Source of the DNA: Blastomussa wellsi
Taxonomy: Eukaryota > Cnidaria > Anthozoa > Scleractinia > Plerogyridae
Assembly: GCA_947652115.1 (NCBI GenBank)
Contig: OX393561.1
Location: 37,825,423 to 37,889,422 of the forward strand
Direction of reading: 5' to 3'
DNA: 64,000 nucleotides
Of the stretch, positions 21,396 to 32,165 are shown one piece after another (positions within the stretch are counted from its first letter, which is position 1; every line of letters begins with the position of its first letter). The notes under the pieces were generated by a model. It ran no database searches, was not told the origin of the DNA, and worked only from the letters and a program-made list of their open reading frames with translations. Position numbers and translations under genes: made by a program.

Positions 21396-24300
21396 TTAAT
21401 CTTCCTCATACTCCTCAAGCTCGTCATCAGAAGATCCGTCGTAAGGTATCTCCTCCTCTTCAGCACGGTTGTTGCAGTCGCGAAGCCTGCACATGTCTGT
21501 GCACTTCAGGCCATTAGTAAGGCACGTACAGGTGGGCAGCTTGCATGATCTTGCACAAGAACAGGAGAGAAACTCAAGAAGTGCTGCAGGGGCTGGTTCT
21601 ACACTCATCCATTTGATCGATAACTGTCCGTCCTCTTGAACCCATCCTTGATCAACAGGTGAAGGGACTTCAGGACAACTCTGCAGACTTCTTCTCCAAA
21701 CAGCTGCTTGATAGTTTGCTCTCATTGAGTGCATCCTTAAACAATCTGCACAGGGTGGCAGATGGTTGGAGTCAACTTTTCCTTGTTTCGCACAGAATAA
21801 CCTATAACAAAGACTAATGGTGTAACAGACGATAATAAAATAGCATAGGACTAGTTAACAGTTTAAAACAAACGACATAAAAACACCATTTCCTTCATAC
21901 CAATAACGAAGTTCATTGACGTCTTGGGTCTTTGTGGTGGAACTGTACATCTTGCAGGTAAACTCTTGGAGCTTTGCAAATCGGTCATCTGTAAGGTCCC
22001 ACTCCATACCAATTTCTTGAAACAGGGTTTGAAATGATTTGCTTTGTTTAACAAGCTTCAAAGCTGTTACCTTGCCCTTTCCTGAAAAAGCACTGACGCT
22101 GTCACAGCCAGTGAAGGCATGGAGACCAGGTAGAGATCTGCATAGTTCCGATCCCAACATCCGAGCAGCTTGTGACACATCAATGTATTTCGTTCGCGTT
22201 TGCTGGCCGCATTTGACGAACATAGGGCAAGGGATAAAGCCTTTGAAAGCCAAAGAGAGAATAAAGACATCGGTGTCTTCTGACGTGATCACAACGGCTC
22301 TGTATCCTTCTGCTGCTGCATGTGCCGCATGGAGTAACACTCTGGTATCTGCTTCTTCTTGTGTCGACGTTAGTTCTTCCCTTCTTGTTGCACTGGTTGA
22401 AGATATTTCAAAGCAGTGATCCTCGGTTGTTACAATAATTTTCTTTCCACCGATCCTACCTCTGTACTTTTCCTTTTGCCACTCTTCTGTGAAGAATTTG
22501 ATAAGAAGCGATTTGTTTTTAGAATGGGTTAGAAATTTTCGCCATTGATGCACTTTGTGATCGGCCTTGATGTTTCTGAACTCGTGGCCAATTTCTAAGC
22601 TTCTCTTCTCTCTCTCAGCATTCTTGATCGAACAATCTCGGTAAACGTCGAAGACCACGTCGATGCGCTGGCTGTCTGTTCCCTCATGCAAAACCATTGA
22701 CATCATACAGTCGGCCACTTCAGCAAATGTTTTTTGGTCGCCTCTCAACTTTTGAACCATTGCCATTCCATCAATAATCCGCGCGCTAGGCTGTGGTATC
22801 ATATCGGCTGCTGTCATATTCTTCTGGAGCTCCTTGGCCAACGATGCTTTATTCGTTTTTCTTAAAGATCCATCCGGCGAAGCTAAGGCCCAAGGAAGAG
22901 GTCCAAGAGGGTGGCACAGTACATCTTGCATCTTCAAGTTCCTGTTCTCGGCAATAATAATCATCTGCGCGAACAGCGCACGATCTGCTTTAATGATTAC
23001 TTCCTTGCTTTTTCCACTTTGTACTTTCATCTTCTTTGAAAGATCGCCAAATGTTTTAAGTTGAAGTTTCGTCATTTTGTCATTGAATTTCACTTTTGGT
23101 GGGTCAGATTCAAGTCTATCCTTACTGAAAGTCTTGTAAGCCTTCTCTCCCAGAGCCTGTGCTTGAAGCAGATCTTTTTCTATCTCAGGAGTAGCGAGCT
23201 TGCCAGTAGATAGACAAACCAGGTCTTGCTGTTCGCCCTTGAAAGGATTGATCCAGCTTTCACCAAGCATCGACATCAACAACTTGACGTCTTCTTCGTC
23301 TCTTGTCATTCGACTTGCTTGGAGATCAGTGTGCTTGCATGTCGTTAGGGTGTCCAGGTCAAGCATTTCCTTAAACTGTCGCATGAAAATATTTCGGTAC
23401 TCTGCTATAAGATAGTATTTGCTTACAGCTGCAGGCTTTAGGCTGAAGCCCTTCGTACCTCCAGGTGTTTTTGTGTCTTTATTCACAGTTTCTTCGCAAG
23501 TCTGATCAATCGGTATTCTACCGAACGGGTTAACATCTCCAATCTGTGCTGAGAAGCCACCAGACTGCAAATACTCTAAAACATCTGGATGCGTTTCTCC
23601 GAGGTGCGACATTTCTGATAGATAGGAAGGTAAATATCTTGCATAGTTCAAATTATCGTATGCAAAGCACCACGGGATCATGTTCCTTATTGATGAAACA
23701 TGAAGTTCCCAGTTGCCTTCCCTCGATGCCCTTAAAATTCCCAGCAGAATCTCTACCATATCAAGGTAAGATAGCCAGAACTCAGATAACTTGCCGTTGT
23801 TGTACCGGAGAAACTCCATGTACTTGTCAAAAAGTGTGACGAAAGCTACACTAGAAGCGCTGGTCATGTGCTTCTGGAACTCTCCTTCGCTGATGTCATC
23901 ATACAGCTCTCCAGTCTCACTAAAGAAGCTATCAACGATAGCTGTAGATCCCTCATGATTTTTCTCTATCCAGGGCCTGAATCCTTGCCATGCCAGTCTC
24001 ATTAAGGCTTCAAATACAAGTTTGTGGAGTCTAACGGCGCGATTATACCTGCGCCCTTCTAGAACTCCTGCAACAGAACCTTCTGCTATCACACCAGATT
24101 CGATGCACAGGTCCCTCAAGCCAGCATCCTGGAAGCGCTTGCCAATAATGGTCAGCATGGTACAGGCTGTATGAAATGCTCCCATTCTCAGGACGATATC
24201 TTTAAATCTCTCACTTTGTTTCCACTGAACCTCGGTTGCCTTTGCGTATAAAGCTTGATCAAAGACGAGAACGATACTTTTCAACTTGAGAGTATTCTTT

Positions 24301-26458
24301 ATTTTGACTGACTGTACAAGAACCTCGTGAACAGTAGCCATGTCAGTAGCAGGTGCGTCAATAGTGGGCAGGTATCCAATGATATCCTGCGAGACTTGAA
24401 TCTCGTTACGAACAGAGATATTGAATCCTGTCCAGCCACTGGCTTTTTGCTTCTCTTTTGCATGCATTCGTACTAAAATCCAAAGCAAATTCTTCTTTCT
24501 TGCTTCTGCCAAGATCTCTTCAGCTGTTACCTCCACAAACGCTCTCGCGCGAGGACCGCAGCGTTCACCAGCGTTGTACGGAGGGACAACCAAGCTTACT
24601 GAGGGATCAATGCTTCTTTTCCTTGTTTTGGCTTGCTCGATTCCAGGTGGCGGAGGAAGATTTGGACCAAAATGCCTGGCTTGCACAGCAATTCCGTTCA
24701 CTCGATGGGAGGTTCCGGCCCCAGAAAGGGTCTCTTCTAGTCTATCAATATTATCCCATGCAAGTGTTGTGTTGATGTATGGTTGGATATTTTCTGGCAA
24801 AGCAATTTCAAAATTAGGTGTCATGGCCATTTTTTGAAGGCAAATGGCAGTGTTCATTTCCTCAATTTGTGAATAAGCAATTCCGTGCCCACATCGGTTT
24901 AACATCTGAATTAGTTGAACATTATTTGTCAACGATTTAACCGCATACGGTAACAGTATTTGCTTGGGGGGTTTCTGCCTTCCTCCAGTGACTCCATAAA
25001 TAATGTCTTGCCCAAATGAGTTGATAAGGCGCCGGACACGATGGGGATATTCCTTTGGTAATTCTGTTTTCCCAGTTAAGAGAGTGTATAGAAACGCATC
25101 CAGTTCAGCTGGAAGATTGATTGCACTCTCGGTGAGTTCGGAAGGTTTTGGCGGCCACGACATGTCAGTTTTATTCGAAAAAACTGCATCACGGATGCAG
25201 AGGCCAGCTTGTTGTATTTTCTTGATTTCTGTATTTCCTTGATTTTTCCTGTCTTCTAATTCCTGGGATAAATTTACCACCTCTCTGACCAGCTGAACCT
25301 TTGAAAGATTTTTAGGAAGAACAAAAAGCTTATTTTTGTCCAGAAGATCTTCAAATTGCAATAAGTCGCCGAATTCTTTTTCCAGCTTTCTTCGGAAATG
25401 CTTTTTTGTTGATTCGGATATTTCAGTGGCGCCCATTGATCGCATGTAGGATATAAGTAACTCTCTAAGTTCAACCATCGTAACGTGCCTGGGATTCTCT
25501 AACAAATCTGATCGAATAAACTCAAACAGCTTGTCATAAGCTTGAGAATCTATACTACAATAGTTTATTCCATCCAAGTCAGAGTTGCTGTCCAAGTCTG
25601 AGTTCTTGCTGGCTTTATCTGGTCGGGTATAATCTCGATAGCACTGGCCGTGGTACCACGCCTCAGCCGCTACCAGATCACGAGAGGCAAGGCCAATAAT
25701 TCTGCTATCACCCGTAGCAATAGCAGCCTTTCTAATCGAGGCATCAGCACGCAAGTCAACACATTGAGTCAAAGGATCTCGAGATCTTGTACCTTTCTTA
25801 TATCGAGTTTTCTTCTCACAAAAAATACATATTTGCGCGTAAGTTCTGCTAGTACTTGGCTCTTGCCGACGAGGTCTTTGCTCTTCACTTTCATCATTAC
25901 TCTCGAGAATATCTTCCCCGGCGACCGTTTTTTTTTTGGGACATTTGCTCCAGGTCTCGTTTCATTGTAAAGATACTACGGCATTTCCTGTGATAGCTGA
26001 CGGGGGGGATTTCCCCTTCATTGATATGATCTGCTAAATCTAGCAATGGTCTATGATTTCTAACTGTGGCTGCCGTCAATAATGTTTTCCACGAATCGAG
26101 ATCTTTAGGCTTTATTAGCAAACTGTCATCATCAGAACAATGAATGATACAGGATTCACAACGAGGTCGCTTAGTTTGGTCTGTTGGAATAAAACAATAA
26201 TTGAAACTGTACGTAGCTTTCAAGTTTTGTCGTTAACTTTACAGTTATCGATCGACAACTCTCGAATATCTGCAAGTATCGTTTATTAAAAGCACGAAAA
26301 ATGCAGAAAAATCCTAAAAAGGTTTGTGTTTGTACTTTTCTTTAACTAGCTGTGACTTTATTAAGGCCTACTTTCGTTATGTTAGTTGGCAAAAATCGTC
26401 AAAAACGGAAAAATAGGACAAGAACTGCGAAGGACTTACCATGCAGTGAGGCCGCCAT
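21396..26458 (-). CDS. Academ-like transposase: twin zinc modules, FEN/XPG-like core, CXC domain; one frameshift
   Basis: Exons (minus): 26458-26440 (ATG in a strong context, six codons plus one base, donor GTAAGT), 26180-21901, and 21801-21396. All joins keep frame, giving about 1,567 residues if one extra A in an A10 run (25928-25937) is discounted. As printed, the frame breaks there and stops at once. Order in the protein: two copies of a CxxC...H..C module (RCESC...YHRKCRSIFT, then CIFC...WYHGQCYRDYT); a long alpha-rich middle of unknown fold; a block with QEEADTR, SEDTDVF and FTGCDS, whose acidic residues are spaced like FEN1/XPG nuclease ligands; and a C-terminal CXC-like cluster CSCARSCKLPTCTC followed by acidic residues. 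The 1,305-codon open frame ending at 21855 reads into the second intron, so its last residues are not real. Confidence 0.75.
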
Positions 26459-26490
26459 CTTGGAAACTACCCATGATGCCTTTAGCGCTT
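26440..26490 (-). promoter_or_regulatory. YY1-like start element plus possible ZNF143-like site
   Basis: On the minus strand the start codon lies inside AAGATGGCGGC, a consensus YY1 initiator-type site. Immediately upstream is GGCATCATGGGTAGTT, resembling a ZNF143/SBF site. Such sites mark broadly active animal promoters. Transcription is not shown by sequence alone. Confidence 0.5.
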
Positions 26491-26832
26491 GAGGTTTTGG
26501 CTTGTTTTAAGTTTTTTTCGAGCCAAATAAAAATGTTTTAGCTTTCAACCATAAACAATATTGAGAAATGTTGTTTTATGTAAAATTTGCTTACTCACTT
26601 GCTATAATAAACAAAGAAACCATTTAAATAATTGTTTTAATGTCAGCCTCGTTTCCATGTTTCAGTAATAAGTCTTTAATGCAAAGAATTACAGAACAAA
26701 AACTGAAAGCTACTATTTCAGCATTGCTATCAAGTGAATTTGACACGTCCTTCCTATAACCTTACACCAGATATCACTTAAATTTTCTCCCCCCGAGTGG
26801 TACCGAGAATTGCTCTGGCCCATGGACTAATT

Positions 26833-27146
26833 TACTGCATGAAAACATGAACGTTGTATGTGTTGTAGCGTGACTGGTTGTAAAATTGAATCCTTGCCAG
26901 CGTGCCAGACAATAATGACATTGGTTTCTTTCTGACAGTCCGTTGAAAATTCACAAGAATGACTGATCGCAAACATTAATTTTTCCTCCAAGCTTGAGCC
27001 TGAAGAAGGAAATCAGTCGAATACTAAAATTCAATCTCGCACCTCTTGTCTTCGTTCTTACTATGCTTGACAGCTTGACGAAACGAGAGACTCTCGAAAG
27101 TTCCATCACAGGATCCATGAAAATGGCCGGAAGTAAAATACCATTT
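26833..27146. other. Intergenic, nothing recognised
   Basis: No open frame with family resemblance and no clear repeat was seen. Confidence 0.4.
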
Positions 27147-27366
27147 CCCAGTTACATACCGTGAGATACTGGGTCGAGTGCGGACTTTCGCGGACCAAAA
27201 CTGTAAACTTCCGACGAGTTATCCGCTTCCTTGATCCTTTTGTTTTTAAAACAATAAGCTCGTGATGAGGACGCCTTTTCCTTCGCAAATGCGGAAGCCA
27301 TTCTTTTTTTGTAATTTGTCCGCGAAAGTCCACACTCGACCCAGTAACTCACGGTATGAAACTGGC
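27147..27366. mobile_element. MITE with ~50-bp arms
   Basis: The left arm CAGTTACATACCGTGAGATA plus CTGGGTCGAGTGCGGACTTT is mirrored by AAAGTCCACACTCGACCCAG plus TAACTCACGGTATGAAACTG. About 100 bp of unrelated sequence lies between the arms. Confidence 0.75.
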
Positions 27367-27718
27367 CAATGGAGTTTGTTGGGCCTTTAATGTCTGTTAC
27401 GCTACGCAACGAGCGGAAGGTAGGGCATGGCTAGGAGGGGGAGGTGCTAGGACGGTTGCTATGGAAACCGACGCCACTGCAGGCCCTTTGGACTGTGTCA
27501 CACTGACTGAGCCCAGTGGAGAAGGAAAAAAGGGAAGAAAAACAAAATATGGAACTATAGGAGAGGGTGGGGGCGACGAAAACACTCTTCGGCCGTGCTC
27601 CTTTCCATCAAAGCCTTTAAGACTGACCCTTTCGGCCGACGCGATTTAGCTTGTGCCTTGCGAACTATCTCTCAGATTTCTTATCTATCTATTATAGCTT
27701 AATGTTTCAGTGACTGTC

Positions 27719-28852
27719 TTAAAGGAGAACGGAAGGCGAAAACCAACTTTTTAAAACGTCATTCATACGAAAGCACGTGATAAGTCGTCATCAAATCGCG
27801 ATATTTTAGAATGCGAACTTACCTTTTAACCTGATTGGAGCAGCAAAAGTTCCGTACCATGCCATAACAACTTGAACGTCCGCCATTTTGGAAGACATGT
27901 TGAAACATCGCAGTGCACACCTCATGGGATAAACGCGCGAATTTCAAGAGTCCAGAAGACATCAGCTCCAAAATGGTCGAATGCTCATTTTTTTTTGCAG
28001 TTGGGTCTTCAAACTAGCCTCCCACGCAGACGGCTTCGTCACGCATTCCTTCCGTACGGACGTCTGCTGAATCGAACGTGCACTTCCGTTCAAGGCTACG
28101 AACCAATCAGAGGTAGCTTTCCAGTTTTGGGAAAACGATTCGCAGCATGTGATTGGATAGCTGCCATGCAATGAGTTGATAACGATTGTTTTCTTTAATT
28201 GGATTTAAACGGCCTGTGAACGGAAGTGGACGCTCGATTCAGCAGACGTCCGTGGAGAAGGAACGAGTGGCGAATCCCAAAGGAGGTCTGCGTGGGAGGC
28301 TTTCTTCAAACAGAACGCCCAGAGATTCGAAACGAGGGATAAGTTTCCATTGACTGCCCTTAAAAAACAGGACGCTTCTTGAGGAGTGGAGTGTTTTATT
28401 TACGGCTTCCTCGATCTGTTTGCAGCATAAACATTCTTTCTCTTGTTGCCTTTCCCAGTTCGCACAACACTCGGAGCTCATCTTGACTCTCGTGAACATC
28501 ATCTTCCTGACCTCTGACTCCGAACTGTCTCGCATCGGCTCAAAAGAATAAGGCTCGATCAATCTCGGCCATAATACAAGCTAATGCAGTTTCTATACTT
28601 GTGTTAAAAATAAAGATTCTTCACAAATTTATCGACTTGAAAAATGTATGTGCACTGAGACGTCACAGCATGGCTGCCGACATTCCTTATTTGGAAGTAA
28701 CCGGAAGAAAAAGGTCAAAATGGCAGACGTTCAATTTCGAAAAATGGCCTCAGGTCGAAAAAAATCGAGTTTTCTTTTTGTTTTCCACCATTATTTCTAC
28801 CATTTCCAGTGGTCAAATAAAAATTTGTCTCTGGTCTTCCGTTCTCCTTTAA
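27719..28852. mobile_element. 1.13-kb non-autonomous DNA element flanked by TTAA
   Basis: TTAA at 27719-27722 is followed by AGGAGAACGGAAG, and the exact reverse CTTCCGTTCTCCT precedes TTAA at 28849-28852. A TTAA duplication is the hallmark of piggyBac-type insertion. No transposase is present. A second element (28014-28304) is nested inside. Confidence 0.7.
28014..28304. mobile_element. Nested MITE, CCTCCCACGCAGAC ends
   Basis: The outer ends TAGCCTCCCACGCAGACG and GTCTGCGTGGGAGGCT are inverted. Inner arms around GACGTCTGCTGAATCGA and TCGATTCAGCAGACGTC extend the match to about 80 bp with gaps. It is inserted in the TTAA-flanked element. Confidence 0.75.
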
Positions 28853-29173
28853 CATTTGGCTAGAAAGCAAAGAGTTTCAGAAACTTTCATCTTTGGCGGG
28901 AACTGCGCATGTGCACCACATTTGTTGTGAAACTAGGCTGATACTAACTTTGTCAACCAGCTAGTATTTACTAATCAGATGCATCATGCGTAACATATTA
29001 ACTTCAAGCAACCTGGAGTGATGAAAGTTCTCTTCCAAGCACTGTTTCGAAAAATACAATAAAAAAGTAGGTAACCGTGCTCGCAAAAGAGATACGATGG
29101 GCCAATCTTACCCCATTTATGCTAGTTCACCTTGATCCAAAATGGCTACATCTTAATATTCTTTTGTTGGTAT

Positions 29174-29262
29174 TTAAATCAAAAGAATATTTTCTCTTGA
29201 ACGAGGCAACAAGGGCCAATTTGTATGTACATAAATCAGCGGCCATTTTGGAATAAGGTGTA
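29174..29262 (+). repeat. Dispersed ~85-bp repeat, copy B
   Basis: Second copy of the sequence at 10637-10722, including CTTGAACGAGGCAACAAGGG and CAGCGGCCATTTTGGAATAA. No terminal structure is visible, so the family is unknown. Confidence 0.7.
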
Positions 29263-29884
29263 TTACGCGCGCCATTTTATCCCTTCACGGTACACGGAAT
29301 ACATGGCAAAAAACTTGATAGCTAGCAAGTCTCGATTATAAGGAACAATTTAAAATATATATAATTTATGGCAAAGTCAGACAAATTCAAACGATACCGA
29401 CTCAAAACTTCCCTCGAGTCGTTGTTCCCAAGGCTACAATTGGCATCCTCGAGTAACGATTTTCTGAGAGGGTTTTACTATATCTTTTCTACCCAAAAAT
29501 TTCCCTCTTTATGTTTTTAACTTAAAGATGGTCATTAGTCCACCAAAATTCTGCAATATAAAATATAGGCCACCGTGCTTGTTTACGAGAATAATGACGA
29601 TTTATCTCGCCCGTGAGCAAATCCATATAGAAAAAGCCGCCATATTGTTCATGTGCGCGCGCTAATATATTTTCAGACTATTGTTTGATGCATATATATT
29701 TATTTATTTTTGATGGCGATGTTTCGAAATCCGTATTAGCAAACAGCACGGGAAAAACAGTGTCATTGTTCCTTTTCTGCTCACACCAGGATTTAGACAA
29801 CGTTTTTATTGCTGTATATATAGCGAGAATTTTATGCAATAAACCTTGCAAATTGAATTCTTACAAGAAACGATTTAGAAATAC

Positions 29885-30180
29885 ATGAGACAAAAAATAT
29901 AAGTGATAGAAACCGACGTTTCGGTGCATCTTGCGCCATTATCAAGGTTGCATAGTTAATGATAAAAAGCGGTTTAAGAAGAGGCTAAGTTGAAAGCGAA
30001 TTTGCATAAAAAGCGCCAAGCTAATTAAATAAATACTTTAGCACGAAGCGAATCAGACTGCGCATTCAGTGTTGGCTTGAGATCTTGAATACACAACATT
30101 TCATTAACAAGGCAGTCAAATTTGTTCGTGCATTTAATTACATTCTGTCTATATTTACTATATTTTAACATGCGAGAAAA
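29885..30180 (-). pseudogene. Penelope-like element 3' fragment
   Basis: Read on the minus strand, a short frame ends with NEMLCIQDLKPTLNAQSDS and a stop at 30027-30025, as expected for the end of a Penelope GIY-YIG ORF. It is followed by the ACCGAAACGTCGGTTTCTAT motif that flanks many cnidarian Penelope copies. Everything upstream of this is gone. Confidence 0.6.
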
Positions 30181-30420
30181 GCGATACATCCAATCAGCTT
30201 CGCGTATATGTACATGTGAAAAATATAACCAAACAGCAACGAGAGTAGAACGATCTAATCAGAGCACGAAACTCAAATGTTTTCCAACGAGGTCTAGAAA
30301 TTAACGAGCAGCAAGTGTGTAAATAATCAGAAACCACGCCGACAACCAAAATGGCCGACTTGTGCACCGTATGGCAGTGGACCACGTGACTGGGTCTCGA
30401 CTTTCGTGGACAAATAAATG

Positions 30421-31112
30421 ATTAAAGCCTAGTTGTCGGGAAAATCGCCAGACGATCGGGGATGTCACTGTTTCCCGACTGTCCCAGATTTTACCGATAT
30501 ATCGGAGAACCGCAGTACGCCCTGTTGCAGATTCTCTCGACATTCTGATTTTGGGACTGGAGCTAAGCAATTAAAAAGAAGGTAGAGGATTGGTAAGGTA
30601 GAACCATCGGAAACGTCCCCGACAGTGGATATTTCAGTTTTCATATGTCGGAAATGATCACCGACCATCGCAGAAATCTGGGACGCGTCGCGAAAATTGA
30701 AACGCTCCCGATTTTCCCGATCTGTCACCGACCATCCCAGGTAATCGGGGATATTAAAGTTTTCTAATTTTCATTAGTAGAAAGTCAGCTGTGTTCTATT
30801 GGAAATACTTGAATCTGATTGGTTCTTCGACTGTTTTCTATTCACCGATAGAAAACGATTGCGCGCGCATTGCTCTTTGAAGCCAAAATACTTTTTGTTT
30901 TTCACTTAAAAATGCATAAAATGGTAGCTTTTGGAATGCAATCCCCGTTTTCTATGAGCGATAGTCAGCTCGGCTGCACCTCGTTGACTATTCGCTCATA
31001 GAAAACTGGGGCTCGTAGTATAATTGTAAATTTGTCCGAAAAGTCTGGGACGGTCGAGAAACTGTGAAATCCCCGATGATCTGGGATTTTTCCGGCATGA
31101 AAATTAGGCTTA
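30421..31112. mobile_element. Inverted-repeat element with nested hairpins
   Basis: The left arm (AAGCCTAGTTGTCGGGAAAA, GATCGGGGATGTCACTGTTT) is mirrored imperfectly by the right arm (AAATCCCCGATGATCTGGGA, CATGAAAATTAGGCTTA). CCGACCATCCCAG-like words recur inside. A separate hairpin with TTTTCTATGAGCGATAGTCA arms is at 30948-31011. Confidence 0.55.
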
Positions 31113-31594
31113 AATAAACAATTCCGATCAGGTCGAAATGTGACTCATTTCGTGCGAGGCACTTTTTATAAAGTAATTTTTGTTTAATGTTGTTTCACTT
31201 GTCCACACTGAAAACATGTCAAAACACTTTAAAACGGATGAAATCAGTCTCGTAACTCGAATCTTCACGTAGTCTACGTTCCTTGCTGCACAGGCCTGAC
31301 AAAACGAGCAACTCTCGAAAGTCCAGAGACATAAAACCGGCTGAAGTAAAATACCAAGAAGCTCGTTGAGCAGTGCTTTTGAAAGCTAGACATGCGCAAT
31401 TCAACCAGAAGTCTGATATCCTGGGTCGCTCGTTTCCTGTCCGCTGTTCAAGGGAAACGAAGACGCTGGGTACAAGAGTGGGATGAATTAGCCATTTCCG
31501 AGAAGCTATTTCTCACTGTTTCAAGACGAGTGTTGGTGTACAATCCTTCAGTTTTTAGTGTAAATCTACTAGCGTTCTATCACGAATGCCGTTC

Positions 31595-31640
31595 TCTGAT
31601 TGGCTACGCTATCCACTATCTATTCTGTGATAGATAGTGA
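31595..31640. repeat. Palindrome CGCTATCCACTATCTATTC
   Basis: The arms TACGCTATCCACTATCTATT and its reverse meet at CTGTGATAG. A weaker hairpin with TGATAGTTGAC arms lies at 31795-31842. Confidence 0.55.
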
Positions 31641-31842
31641 ATAGCGTAGCAGTGCGGTTGTCAACAAAATGGAGGCCGTTTCTTCACGTTTTCGAAATGT
31701 CCGTGAAGAAGATTTAAACAGTTTACTTGTGAAGTCTTGAACGACTAGAAGATTTATACTAAAACACTTAGATTATTCGCCTTCGATTCCAATGTGTGAT
31801 AGTTGACATGGGCTGCGCCCTCGTCAACTATCACGCGATAGA

Positions 31843-32165
31843 AATCTAGAGCTCAAAACCTAATTGTTAAGTAGAGGTAGGAAGATTGCTGTCTCTGCAA
31901 ACCTACTTAAACAAATAAATGCAAATAGAAATATAGATATTGAAAGGAGTTTTTTACTCTAGCATCTTTTGTCAAGAAACTCAAACTCATTTCAATATGA
32001 TATGTCCACCAAGACTCGTTTTGAAACAGAGAAGGCAATAGCTCTGAGGTCGATAATTACTCCAAACTCCACCTGGCTCGAAAAAATCGAAAACTCAAAG
32101 GTTTTGAATTTGTTACAAATCTGTAATTTTCTTTTTGTCGTAGGTGTCTGGCCTGTTGGCATGCC
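31843..32165 (+). promoter_or_regulatory. 5' flank of the NLR gene with a possible 5' UTR splice acceptor
   Basis: A pyrimidine-rich tract ending in CTTTTTGTCGTAG precedes position 32144, 22 bases before the start codon. Translation is open from 32144 into the gene frame, so an upstream exon (noncoding or coding) is possible. No TATA box was recognised. Confidence 0.35.

Larger units (their letters stand above)
20585..26829 (-). mobile_element. Academ-type (AcademX-like) DNA transposon, near intact, 6.2 kb
   Basis: Terminal inverted repeats: left TAGTCCATAGGCCAG at 20585 with GTACCACTCAGGGGGAG at 20622; right, read in reverse, TAGTCCATGGGCCAG from 26829 with GTACCACTCGGGGGGAG. The spacer between the two blocks differs in length. 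ATT is duplicated at both edges (20582-20584 and 26830-26832), a 3-bp target duplication as known for Academ. One three-exon minus-strand gene fills the element. The classification rests on the single large protein with an XPG/FEN-like acidic core and a CXC cysteine cluster, traits I recall for the AcademX group; no search was run. The borders are directly visible; the superfamily name is inference. Confidence 0.75.
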
